NCBI GenBank assembly: GCA_030435675.1
Contig: CM059622.1
Span: 4,402,001 to 4,466,000 of the forward strand
Source: Steinernema hermaphroditum
Taxonomy: Eukaryota > Nematoda > Chromadorea > Rhabditida > Steinernematidae
DNA: 64,000 nt
Direction: 5' to 3'
This document shows positions 44,839-54,293 of this stretch, piece after piece. Every line of letters begins with the position of its first letter. The first letter of the stretch is position 1. The notes below the pieces were generated by a model. The model saw nothing but the letters and a program-made list of their open reading frames with translations, was not told the origin of the DNA and did no database searches. The translations under genes were made by a program, and so were the position numbers.

Positions 44839-46179
44839 ATGTCAGTACCAAGAGTACCAGACACTCTCCGGTCTATCGCCAACTACATGAAATTAGCCGA
44901 GAAGTTCAAAAACATAGATCCGGTCATCAACTATTGGCGTCTGTTGCCTTTTTCTATACTATGTACAGTGGTGCTATTTGCAGTGTTGTATTATGTGGCG
45001 CAAACGACGTTAAGTCACGACATGAAGAACCCGACAATCGTGGAATTTTTCAATCACCTAGTCTGTGCCCTCAAGCAGGTTAGGCGCCACTGATCAACTT
45101 ATTTCAAGTAGCATTTATATCTAGACAAAAGAGAGGTTCTGCCACGTCGATGGCGTCATGCATGACCAGGCGGCCAAGGAGTATATTCAGCAGTACGCTC
45201 TGGAAGTATTCGCCAGAGCAGAGCAGTGCGACAAGGCGCTGCTCTTCAACACGAACGTCGTGAACGACTTCTACACGGCCGGCCTTTTGCTGGATGTACT
45301 CCAACTGTTTAAAGAAGCACTTGACGAAGATATCAAGAAGTACCGCAAGTACGCGAAGTGGCGCTCCAGCTACATCTACACCGTGCTCCGAAACGGGGAC
45401 ACTCCGTTGCCTGGAGGCGGTGTGGACGTGATCCGAACTGACAGCGACAGTACGCAGAATAGCATGGACGTTTCGATGGGCTCCCTAACGGCACAACTCG
45501 TGAAGACCACCTGCAATGAATACTACGGCTTCGACGCCATCGTGATCAGGAAAAAGATGCGCGAAGCGATGAGGTCGTCCACGTTAGGGATGAGCGCTGA
45601 AGACACCGAAATGGACGAAGATGCTGTGGAACTCATTGGCTCGGCTGCTTCGCAACAACTTCGATCATGCATCTCGAGGGCATTCGAGATGGCATCCTGC
45701 CGTACACAGTCGCTGGAAAGGAACGACTCTTATGAACGTATTGACGACCCGAGAGGACAGATGAAGCACTTGCAGGAGGGCTATGCGCAATACGAGGCCA
45801 GTTTCCACATGGCGGACAAGAAGGTGCTCCTTTGTATATCTGCCTGTTGTAACTGTTGCACGTTTAGGAAAGAGAGGATCGAGCGAGAAGGGCGGCGATA
45901 GAACGAGAACAGCGACAGACAGATCAAGCAGCGCTTCAGGCAATTGGACGAAACACTAATCGATCGTCATCGTCGGCGAATTTGGCCGTAAGCATAGCAT
46001 CATCCATTTCAGTAGCTCACCAGTTACGACTCCAGGCAGTACACGTTCCTCGCCGTGCAGCAACAACCGTCAGAATCAATGAACGCGATCTGCTCCTATC
46101 GATGCATCTCGACAAGCTCATGAAGCAGTCCGGCACGCGAACATTACTCCTTTACCGTGGCTTCAAGAGGGACTCATAA
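44839..46179 (+). CDS. chimeric protein: VTA1/LIP5 N-domain fused to TAF4 C-domain
   Basis: Four exons (44839..44938, 44984..45078, 45125..45823, 45868..46179) give 401 aa in one frame. Residues 1-165 match VTA1/LIP5, the ESCRT-III/VPS4 cofactor: VPRVPDTLRSIANYMKLAEK, DPVINYW, FYTAGLLLDVLQLFKEAL and YRKYAKWRSSYIYTVLRNGD, the two MIT-like bundles. After a short linker (SDSTQNSMDVSMGSL), residues about 190-401 match the TAF4 C-terminal TFIID domain: VELIGSAASQQLRSCISRAF, DDPRGQMKHLQE, ERED.RARRAAIEREQ, ALQAIG and a terminal TTVRINERDLLLSMHLDKLM then LLLYRGFK. The switch falls inside exon 3, without a stop or clear splice site. The VTA1 C-terminal VPS4-binding region and the TAF4 N-terminal regions are absent. 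Either a true gene fusion, or a mis-assembled or deleted locus. The domain calls are from motif memory, and I am sure of both. Confidence 0.8.
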
Positions 46180-46422
46180 ATTTGGTTGCTATTGTTGTTG
46201 TTGTTTTGAATGATGTGAAGAAATTTGTTGATTTGAGCGACCACTTTTGTAAACTATATCTCAGTCTGTGTACGGTATTTGAGCTATGTGTGCAAGGATA
46301 TTGGTAGCCGTTGCGCGCATTGTCTTAGTCTACGTTTCACTGTGATGGCTGCAACGCGCCTCACTTCAGTGTGCGAGAGCGGCCGGACCGGTCGGGGGTC
46401 GACCACTGGTTCTCTGTAAACG

Positions 46423-47690
46423 ATGGAGTCGTCCTCGCCCCGGTCCACTTCATGTCGCTGCAAGCATGCCAATCTGAAGCCCCCAGTGAGTCATTTTACT
46501 GCTAGTGATGGAGTTGTCTATCATCTGGAGCGAGTTATCGGCAAAGGCGGATACGGTGAGTTACTTGCTAAATCTCATGATGGTTGATTGTTTGCAGGAG
46601 TTGTGTACGCGTGTGTCACGGATAAGGGGATTAAATGTGCCTTGAAGACGGCCAAAGCTTGCACGTTGGTTATGGAGGTACGTATATATCAGCGAGAATA
46701 TGCTATTGGCAAGAGCACCGTTTCAGGCTGACGTTTTAAGAGCTGTAAATAAGAGGAACTGCCGACACTTTTGCCGTCTTCTTGGCGAGGGATTCAGCAG
46801 TGAGTTGAAGGAGAATTATATCGTCATGGAGATGCTCGGTCCAAACTTCTCCGAAATCAGAAACATGCTGCCGTACAGGAAGTTCTCTCTTCAAACGAGT
46901 CTTCGCGTTTCGATGCAGATGCTGAACTCTATTGAACATCTCCACGCGTGTGGATTCATGTCGCGCGACGTGAAGCCGAGCAACTTCGTCGTCGGTACCC
47001 AATACCCGCAGTACAGAATCATACACATGATCGATTTCGGAGTTGCAAAGAAGCTCGTCGATTCCACTGGGAAACCTTTGGAGCAACGATCACGCTGCGC
47101 ATGGAGAGGAACTGGAAGATACTGCGCCTTAGCGAATCATACAAAACAGGTAACCATTCGCCGCCGATCTGACTGTGCTCTTATTAGGCATTTTCTAGGA
47201 TCAGTGCCCACGAGATGATATCGAATCATGGTTCTATGTCACGTCCGAATTAATGAGAGGTAAACTGCCATGGTCGAACATCTTACGAAAAGACCGCAAT
47301 GATATTTACAAGGCGAAGAAGGCGATTCGTAACGAGAAAAGCGGGGAATTCTTCAAGTAAAGGCTCCTATATTTGCATATGTCAAACTCTTTATTTTAGG
47401 ATGCTCCCGTCCTTCATGCCTGGCATCTTGACGATGGTCGACGGCTGGCAGTTCACCACAAAACCGGATTATAAGAAGGTAATTTGTTCGCTTTCGTTTC
47501 TGGTCTTTAAGATAAGCATTATTTTCAGCTCTACGATATGTTGGATGCCGAAATGAAGGCGCACGACTTCGACTATGCCGCCGAGTACGACTGGGAGGAA
47601 TGTCCCGTTTTTGTGGCGATGGGGAAGGATTCGGCACCGAAGGATAATAGTGCAGTTCTGTCGCAAAGTTCATCTTCTACTTCTGAATAA
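46423..47690 (+). CDS. TTBK/CK1-like protein kinase, nematode-expanded group
   Basis: Six exons (46423..46555, 46598..46677, 46727..47149, 47199..47356, 47400..47478, 47529..47690) encode 344 aa. Glycine loop GKGGYGVVYAC, catalytic lysine CALKTAK, catalytic loop GFMSRDVKPSNFVVG, Mg loop HMIDFGVAKK, and the CK1/TTBK activation segment (GTGRYCALANHTKQ..CPRDD, WFYVTSELMRGKLPW) are in order. HRD is SRD, a change seen in some CK1-group kinases; the aspartate is kept, so activity is plausible. Ser/Thr targets unknown; many nematode members are germline-enriched (general knowledge). The last exon ends in a Ser-rich tail (AVLSQSSSSTSE). Confidence 0.88.
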
Positions 47691-47901
47691 TGAGTTTGTG
47701 ATGGTACATAGTGCTTTTCTCTTTTGTAGTGTAGTGAACAAGATGGGTGCGATCCATTAGAACCAATGCGGGAACAACAACGGCGACTTCCCAGAAGTAA
47801 TGCTTAATGATGCATATAAAGGAAGCATTGCTTCTCTTATCTCTTGCAATATAAGAGATACTCTCTTCCATACTTTCACCACAAGTATTTTCAAATCTAC
47901 G

Positions 47902-48654
47902 ATGGAAGGAAAGTACATTATTCATTACAAGTTCCGCAACGACAAGGAGCTCAGCAGTATCTTCATAGACACCCATGAAATCAACGTCTACGACTTGAAA
48001 GAAAAGTTTTTCTCTCATGTCGGCCTTACGAGGGAGTCATGGAACCTGAAGATGTGGGACTCCGCCTTCTCGAGAGAGTATGGCGATGAAGAAGTGATCC
48101 CCAGTAAGGTCGTTGTCGTTCTCCAGAGGCTTCCTCGAGAGAACGCCCCGAAGATCGCAAAGACTTCGAAGGTCGAGAAATTCCACGAAGAGAAGCTGAA
48201 GCGCCCCAGCTACACGCCTCGCCCCTTGGTACCCACAGCGAAGTGGAATGCGATGTCGGAACAAGAGAGGCTCAATGAGGTCATTCTCCAGTCGACCGAG
48301 AAATACTCCGCAAAATACTATCTCCACGGCAAAGACCTCGAGCCGTTCCGGAGGAAGCCGAACTCCGCAGCCCTCGTCAACATGCCCCCTCCGGGCTATG
48401 TCTGCAAGATCTGCAACAAGTCCGGCCACTTCATCAAGGAGTGTCCGTTGAAGGGTTTCAAGAAGGCCACGGGCATCCTCGCCTGCGAACTCATTTCATG
48501 CTCCCAAGACGACCCCCTGGCCATGCTCACCAATGATGGAAGATTCGTGAAGAGGAAGGTGGAGCAGGAATGCATCGACCGCGCCACGGCGCGCAAGCGA
48601 AAGGCCGTCGATGCTGAGTACGTTGGCGTCGTTCCCAAGAAGATCTGCTGTTGA
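47902..48654 (+). CDS. intronless DWNN plus zinc-knuckle protein, RBBP6/MPE1-like
   Basis: One exon gives 250 aa. The DWNN ubiquitin-like fold is at residues 1-75 (MEGKYIIHYKFRNDKELSSI; VYDLKEKFFSHVGL; IPSKVVVVLQRLPREN). A CCHC zinc knuckle follows at about 165-185 (YVCKICNKSGHFIKECPLKG), then a basic tail (VEQECIDRATARKRKAVDAE). RBBP6/MPE1 has the same order and then a RING-like domain, which is missing here. The parent gene acts in mRNA 3-prime processing and ubiquitination. The start at 47902 begins the DWNN fold; upstream ATG at 47800 would add 34 unrelated residues. Absence of introns next to multi-exon neighbours suggests a retrocopy, yet the frame is intact and codon use looks constrained. 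Confidence 0.82.
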   Translation: MEGKYIIHYKFRNDKELSSIFIDTHEINVYDLKEKFFSHVGLTRESWNLKMWDSAFSREYGDEEVIPSKVVVVLQRLPRENAPKIAKTSKVEKFHEEKLKRPSYTPRPLVPTAKWNAMSEQERLNEVILQSTEKYSAKYYLHGKDLEPFRRKPNSAALVNMPPPGYVCKICNKSGHFIKECPLKGFKKATGILACELISCSQDDPLAMLTNDGRFVKRKVEQECIDRATARKRKAVDAEYVGVVPKKICC

Positions 48655-49403
48655 ACGTTGTAACCATGAAAAACATAAAAATGTAAAAACCAATCGCTGT
48701 GTCCTAATCATAGTACAACACACAAAGAGATTCATCGGGGTTATGATTGTGGCCGGTTCTAGATCTTTCCACAAGTTCATGCGGTTCATCGTAACAGTGT
48801 TCCTTCATCTACATTTCTTAAAATTCAAAATATCGTGTCAGCCACCTTGTCCGAGAGCAGGACTCAGCGCTCGTCCTTGCGGTCGGACGGTTTCTTGGAT
48901 TTGTGTATCTTCCGACGCTCTATGGATGACCTTTTCCTGGATCCTCTCTCTGATACCGCAAGAGGATCCAGGATCTGATACTGCGTGCATGAGAAAGGAG
49001 AAGAAGGAGCGTGGCACTTCTTTTCAGATTGACCGATTGACAGTAAGTCGGCAGCACCTCATACTTAGCCCAACCATTCAGATTGTAACTTCAGGCAGCA
49101 TGTAGACCGTCTCGACCACACAGACACATCGCCTGTAAACAATTTCAAGTAGCCGCGTTATTTTTCAACTATCACTCGGAGTGCTTCCCTTGTCAACTCA
49201 TCTTTGCGCCTGCCGTCCTTTCACGAGACCGCCTTCTTTCGATCGAAACAACACGAAGAGCGCTTAGCGAATACAGCATCGCGACGAACTGCGTGACCAT
49301 AATAGTGAGTAGTTTTTTATGCGCTCTCTGGAACGTTCTACTCTTCGTAGAATCAATATGTGAATAAGTGAACGGATTTGACGTTCGTGCAAATTTCTGA
49401 CGG
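48655..49403. other. intergenic, no gene seen
   Basis: The flank of the DWNN gene and the region before the mariner relic. GATCCTCTCTCTGATACCGC/AAGAGGATCCAGGATCTGAT near 48940-48985 is a small imperfect repeat. No gene is supported. Confidence 0.3.
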
Positions 49404-50152
49404 TTGAGAATGATCCATAAATACTGTTACACGTTCAATATTATAATTTTTTGATGATTTTTGCTTATCTTTTCTTCGTTTTTATGTGATATGTTGTGTG
49501 TTGCGCTTTATTCGGATTGTATGCTGCTATTTACTCGAACACTACACTATTTACTCGGTATTTTTACTGAAAGCAACACAAATATGTGTTAAACTACGAT
49601 AGCTCAATAAAAGCTCATTACAATAATCCGAATATGTCACAAAAATCCATGGACATTAAGATACCGATCAGTTTTCATAGGATCGCTTCACTTATTGTTA
49701 TTTTCCATCTTGAACCGAGGCATCAAGCAGGACTGCACCCCTGTCTACGGAGCGAAAAAGGCTCTGCAGTGGTGCGAGGCCACCCGTCGCGACCTTCTGG
49801 AGCAAGGATTGCTAAGGATGTTCGGCTCTCAAACTCGCCCTGAGCTCACTGGATTTTAATGTTAGGGGCATCATGGAGATTAATATCTGCGCAATTCAGC
49901 ACAAGCCAATGGACTCATTCAAACGCGCTCTAAAGAAGGCCTGCAATGAAAGCATACCAAAAAATGCGCGCATCTTGACGAATTTCCTGACACGTCTTGG
50001 GTGCATAGCCACTGCAAGGTGGACATTTTGAATGTGATTAAATGTTTCTTGTTCAGAATTTCTTGCGCTGTCGAACGATATAATAATCTTGTCATTTATT
50101 TCGTTCTTTGAAAATATATGACTGTTTCTTATTTATGGATCACCCTGTAGAG
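49404..50152 (+). mobile_element. decayed Tc1/mariner-superfamily element (copy B)
   Basis: The left end (ATGATCCATAAATACTGTTA) and the right end (TATTTATGGATCACCCTGTA) are inverted repeats of the type found at 218-312. Near the right end the frame reads FKRALKKACNES, then FLTRLGCIATARWTF, a decayed form of the transposase C-terminus. A stretch at 49713-49830 reads IKQDCTPVYGAKKALQWCEA then TRRDLLEQGLLRMF, which could be further transposase coding or captured sequence. Internal stops make it dead. It shares both ends with copy A (292-1130). Confidence 0.6.
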
Positions 50153-50368
50153 ATATCTTGATATTTGATGTTTTGTGTGGGCTGTTAGCATCTGCGGAAT
50201 GTTGGCCATTACTGTTACTAAGCATAGTGGACGTTCGCTTCTTCTCTCTTTTTAGGCATTCCAAGTTTCTTTCACCTTTTTTCAACTTTCAGTCTTTCTC
50301 TCTTCCACTAACGCCTCATTTTCGGTTGTTACTCGACGTTTATCTATCGTAAGATCTTATCAGATCGT

Positions 50369-51165
50369 ATGCCTATGGAAAACAACCCCAGCTCTGTGGT
50401 ATACGTTGTGAAGGAAAAGTAAGTTGGGGACTAGTAAACAAAAGCTCCCCATTGCAGAAAGAAGTCGAAAAGCAAGCATTTCCACAAGTTCTTCTGGCCA
50501 TGTATGCTCTTCACAATCAAACTCATCCTCGTGCTCATTGGCTTTTTTGGATATTGGTTCTACAGGTCGCCCCCGAGTCCCATGATGACTCCGATCCCGA
50601 CAACAACATCCGCTAGCGGTATGATATGCTACGCGCTCTTGTACCGTTCTGTGATCGATGTAGCATCCAACAGTGTGAAGGTACACCTTCCGCCAGGACA
50701 ACTATGTCCCAACGAATGGTCCTACTTTAATTTCACAAACCAGTGTTACAAATACTACCAGCAGAAATGGAGCTTTAAAGGAGCTGAACAGTTCTGCGCT
50801 AGCAAAGGCGCTCACCTAGTGTCTATTCACTCAAGAGAGGAGAACGATTTCGTTGTCGGAATATCAGAAATCGAAGGATTTGGACCGAATCGATCCGCGA
50901 TATGGATCGGAGGCCACTCAGCGAAAAAGGACGAAGTGTTCGTTTGGACCGATGACAGCCCTATGGATTTCACCTGGTTTGTTCCAAATCCGGTTATGCA
51001 CGAGAACTGTCTTGAGGTAGGGCTTCTTCTTGGAGATGATTTTGAATCTGAGTCATTTAGTTGTATGACTGTGGTGGCTGGATGGTCTACTGCTGGGAGA
51101 GTACTCATTGCGATAACTATTTCAGAACGGGCTATGTGTGCAAAATGAATGCCAATTCGAATTAG
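50369..51165 (+). CDS. C-type lectin, type II membrane (paralogue A)
   Basis: Exons 50369..50418, 50458..50618, 50664..51016 and 51061..51165 encode 222 aa. Short cytoplasmic tail (MPMENNPSSVVYVVKEKKKS), one TM segment (FFWPCMLFTIKLILVLIGFF), Pro/Thr stalk, then the CTLD: QLCPNEWSYFNFTNQCYKYY, EQFCASKGAHLVSIHSREEN, IWIGGHSAKKD, FVWTDDSPMDFTWF, NCLE and CGGWMVYCWESTHCDNYFRT ending GYVCK. Fold cysteines are intact. Where the carbohydrate loop should be (EPN/QPD), this copy has VPNPVMHENCLE; the second loop has changed from WND to WES. First of three tandem paralogues (52513 and 54294) with matching exon phases. The start codon is ~8 bp after a conserved block (CTTATCAGATCGTATGCCT) repeated upstream of B. 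Confidence 0.85.
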
Positions 51166-52512
51166 AGAACAGTTTTTTCCGATATTTTGTGTTATCGCAA
51201 GCTGCATGGAAGTAAATTGTTAGTTTACAATCGGCTTGGACATAACGTTGGACATGACCACTGGACATGTGAACGACTGGTGGGTTGGCTCTGGAGTCGG
51301 TCGGCTGACACGCTCCCAACAAGAAGTCTTTTTGACCCCCTAGCGACAACCCCTGATTCTCTGACCACAACTAGGCTCTTCCATTACCTTCAACACACTC
51401 TTTCATTGCCAGAAGTTAGAAGTTGAATTATACGGCCATTTCCTGATGTCGAGATACTCTGCTCTGTACCCGTCAGCATATTCCACTGGCGTCATCTTGT
51501 GACCGTAGAGGCCGAAAACGATCGACCCTTCCTTCCAGTCGCTGCAGCCGAAATTGGCTTCTTTCACACTCGAATTGGTTGAAAGGGTTCGTTACGTGCC
51601 TATGCCAAAAATTTTTCGTTTATCTTTCGGCGTTTTCTCATTCACTTTTTGTGTACAGCGAGCCCAAAAAAAATTCTGCAATGCGTAAAGGGTTTGGCAG
51701 AGTGGATAGAGATTTAGGGGCCGGGCGATCATTTGCGCTAGACAAATGAACCAAATCAGACTCCGTAAATACATTATCCATTTAAAATGAGACTTACTGG
51801 AATATGTTAGATAGGTTGCTCGAAATTCTTAGTCCAATGGCCGGCAATGCGGGTTGTCAGATTCGTAACGACACTTTTTGACTTTCCAAACTACACAACC
51901 GTTTTGGAATGGACATAGAATAACTTTAATTTTAAAGGCAAAAAATGAAGTTAAAGCATGCTAAGATTTTCGAGTTCTCAAAAGAGTTTCAGACTTCGGC
52001 GCCGATCAGGGCTGTCACCTGTGTGAGGCCTAGTAACGTTCTCTTATGAAGTACAATTTAGAAGAGGTGCTTCGCTATCACTTTTCATCTCTGTGCCTCG
52101 CAGCGCTGTTTCCCTCTTCCTAAAGCAACTTGTTCTTCTTTACAGTCGACGAAAACAATGTCTTCGCGGACAGGCCGGCCGCGTTTCTTTCGGCGCTGTA
52201 CCATAATCTAACAATTCCATATTCCATGAAAGACCCACTTGGATGCTGTGATAAGCATTTTATGTTGCTATCTGCTTGTCGCATTAAGCCCTTATGGTCG
52301 CTTCCGACCATAATTGATATTCCTATTACCATATCATTTCTGCCAATCATGAATAAAGTAATGTCTTGGCGAACACGGCGGCCAATGTACCGATTTTTCG
52401 AATCGATCTCACTAATTCTCCGATCTTCAAGCGCACTGCTTTCCAATTCTATTCATCCGCAGACAGTCTGTTTCAGCCGACCTTTATCTGCCCAACGATC
52501 TTATCTGATCGT
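51166..52512. other. intergenic with an orphan minus exon-like frame
   Basis: A minus frame at about 51403-51577 reads NFGCSDWKEGSIVFGLYGHK and WPYNSTSNFWQ before a stop. Its codon pattern looks like real coding sequence, but it has no start and I see no partner exons; it is probably a gene fragment. 51600-52500 shows no gene, apart from sequence upstream of 52513 that resembles the upstream region of paralogue A. Confidence 0.3.
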
Positions 52513-53323
52513 ATGCCTGAAGAAAACAACTCCAGTTCTGTAGTATACGTCGTGAAGGAAAAGTGAGCTTTGAGGTTAAAAGGGAAAACTCTGTCCATTA
52601 TAGAAAAAAGTCAAAAAGCAAACGTTTCCACAAGTTCTTCTGGCCATGCATACTCTTTTCGGTTAAGCTGATTGTTGTGGTCCTTGGTTTTCTTGGATAC
52701 TGGTTTGGAATATCGCCGAGCTCCACTAAACCGACAGTGGATAATCACGGTATGTAAGACGATGCATTATTTTGTATGTCTGTCTTCGGTTCTCTCGTTT
52801 TCGTGTTCTTACTTCAATATTTTAGCTGTAACGAAAGCACACCTTCCACCAGGACAGCTGTGTCCCGAGGAGTGGCTGCACTTTAACTTGACTGATCAAT
52901 GTTACAAGTACTTCCACCAGAAGTGGAGTTTCAGAGGAGCAGAGCAGTTCTGTGCCAATAAAGGCGCTCATCTGGCTTCGATCCATACAAAGGAAGAGAA
53001 CGATTTTGTGCGTGAAATATCGGAAATCGAGGGAGTCGACGAAAACCGATCGTCCATATGGATCGGAGCCTACTCACCAAAGAAGGACAACGTTTTTGTT
53101 TGGACTGACAACAGCACTTGGGATTTCACCTGGTTCCATCCAAAAGAACCCAACTTGCCTGGCCTGGAGAACTGTCTTGAGGTAGGCTATTTTCGTTTGC
53201 ATGACTAAAATTGGCGTTTCCTAGATGTACTACTGTAGTGGTTGGATGGTGTACTGTTGGATGAATGTCGAGTGCGATAACTGGTTCAAAACGGGCTTCG
53301 TTTGTAAGAAAAGTACGAATTAA
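52513..53323 (+). CDS. C-type lectin, type II membrane (paralogue B)
   Basis: Exons 52513..52562, 52604..52749, 52826..53181 and 53225..53323 encode 216 aa. N-terminus MPEENNSSSVVYVVKEKKKS, TM segment FFWPCILFSVKLIVVVLGFL, then CTLD: QLCPEEWLHFNLTDQCYKYF, EQFCANKGAHLASIHTKEEN, IWIGAYSPKKDN, FVWTDNSTWDFTWFHPKEPN, NCLE, CSGWMVYCWMNVECDNWFKT ending GFVCKK. It keeps KEPN, an EPN-like loop that suggests mannose-type Ca-dependent binding, and WMNVEC in the second loop (near WND). Thus B is the best candidate sugar binder of the trio. Same structure as A and C. Confidence 0.85.
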
Positions 53324-54293
53324 AGCGAACTTTCGATTATTTTTTTGTGTCTGTGAGACCAAATTTGAACGAAAAATAAAATTTTATTGGTTTGCCAGCG
53401 GGAAAAAATCCCCGTGACATGTGTAAGAAGCAAGTTCGAACTTATGAACACCATGTAAAGATGAATTCGTGCACTAACTGGACTTGCAGGTCCGCCCAAA
53501 AGTGTGATTGATCAGCATCTACTGTAAAAAAGTGGGGTCGATGATGCCATGTTCAAAACATCAGAAGTTCTCACCGGGAACAGTCAAGCGTGTCAAGAAG
53601 TGATCCTTCGTGAGTCTTGTGTATCTTTGCGTCTTCCAGGAGAATTTTCTGCCCAATGCCATTCAACTCCGCTACTTAGGGATAGACATGTCGTAGCCAC
53701 TGCAAATTCACCAAATTAACCGAAATAAGCTTCCATTTAAAAGTTTGCGCGCTCGTATATGTGTACACTGTTCACTCTATACACTATCCAAATAATTGTC
53801 GAAAGCGGAGTGAGCTAAGAGAGTCTCTAGAGTCATTAAGTAATTCGCCTTGAAAAGCCATGATCTTTGTACCCAGCACCCACCTAACACGGCTTCCTTC
53901 TTGTTGAGCGAACTAGTTTTTTTTGTTTCTTCAATTCATCAACTGAACAGCATCACTGGTTATCAACAGCGTCTCGACTCGGCAATGCGCTTTCGGGTTT
54001 TCGTGATTTGTATTACGGTCAGGATGTAGAACTGCGTCACTTCTTTGCTTCTACTACCGATGATTCGGTGCTTGATGATTCACGGTCCCCAAAATAGAAT
54101 CGATCTTGAACGTCTTCTGATGGTATTCACCTGAACTGCCGTCGAGATGCACCACGATCGGCCGTGACACGTGAGATGTTTTCTTTCAGTACGCTTGTTT
54201 TCGGGCACCACTTTTTCATCGAGTTTCCAGTCGTCTTCGCCCATCGGTGGTTATTGTCGCCCTGCAGTTACTGTGCAAGTGAGATCTTATCTG
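53324..54293. other. intergenic between lectin paralogues B and C
   Basis: No gene is supported. The last ~40 bp (AGATCTTATCTGATGCTCC) match the conserved pre-ATG block of paralogues A and B. Confidence 0.35.

Noticed and set aside
45665..45943. Minus ORF within the VTA1/TAF4 gene
   Set aside because: Shadow of the coding strand; no domain.
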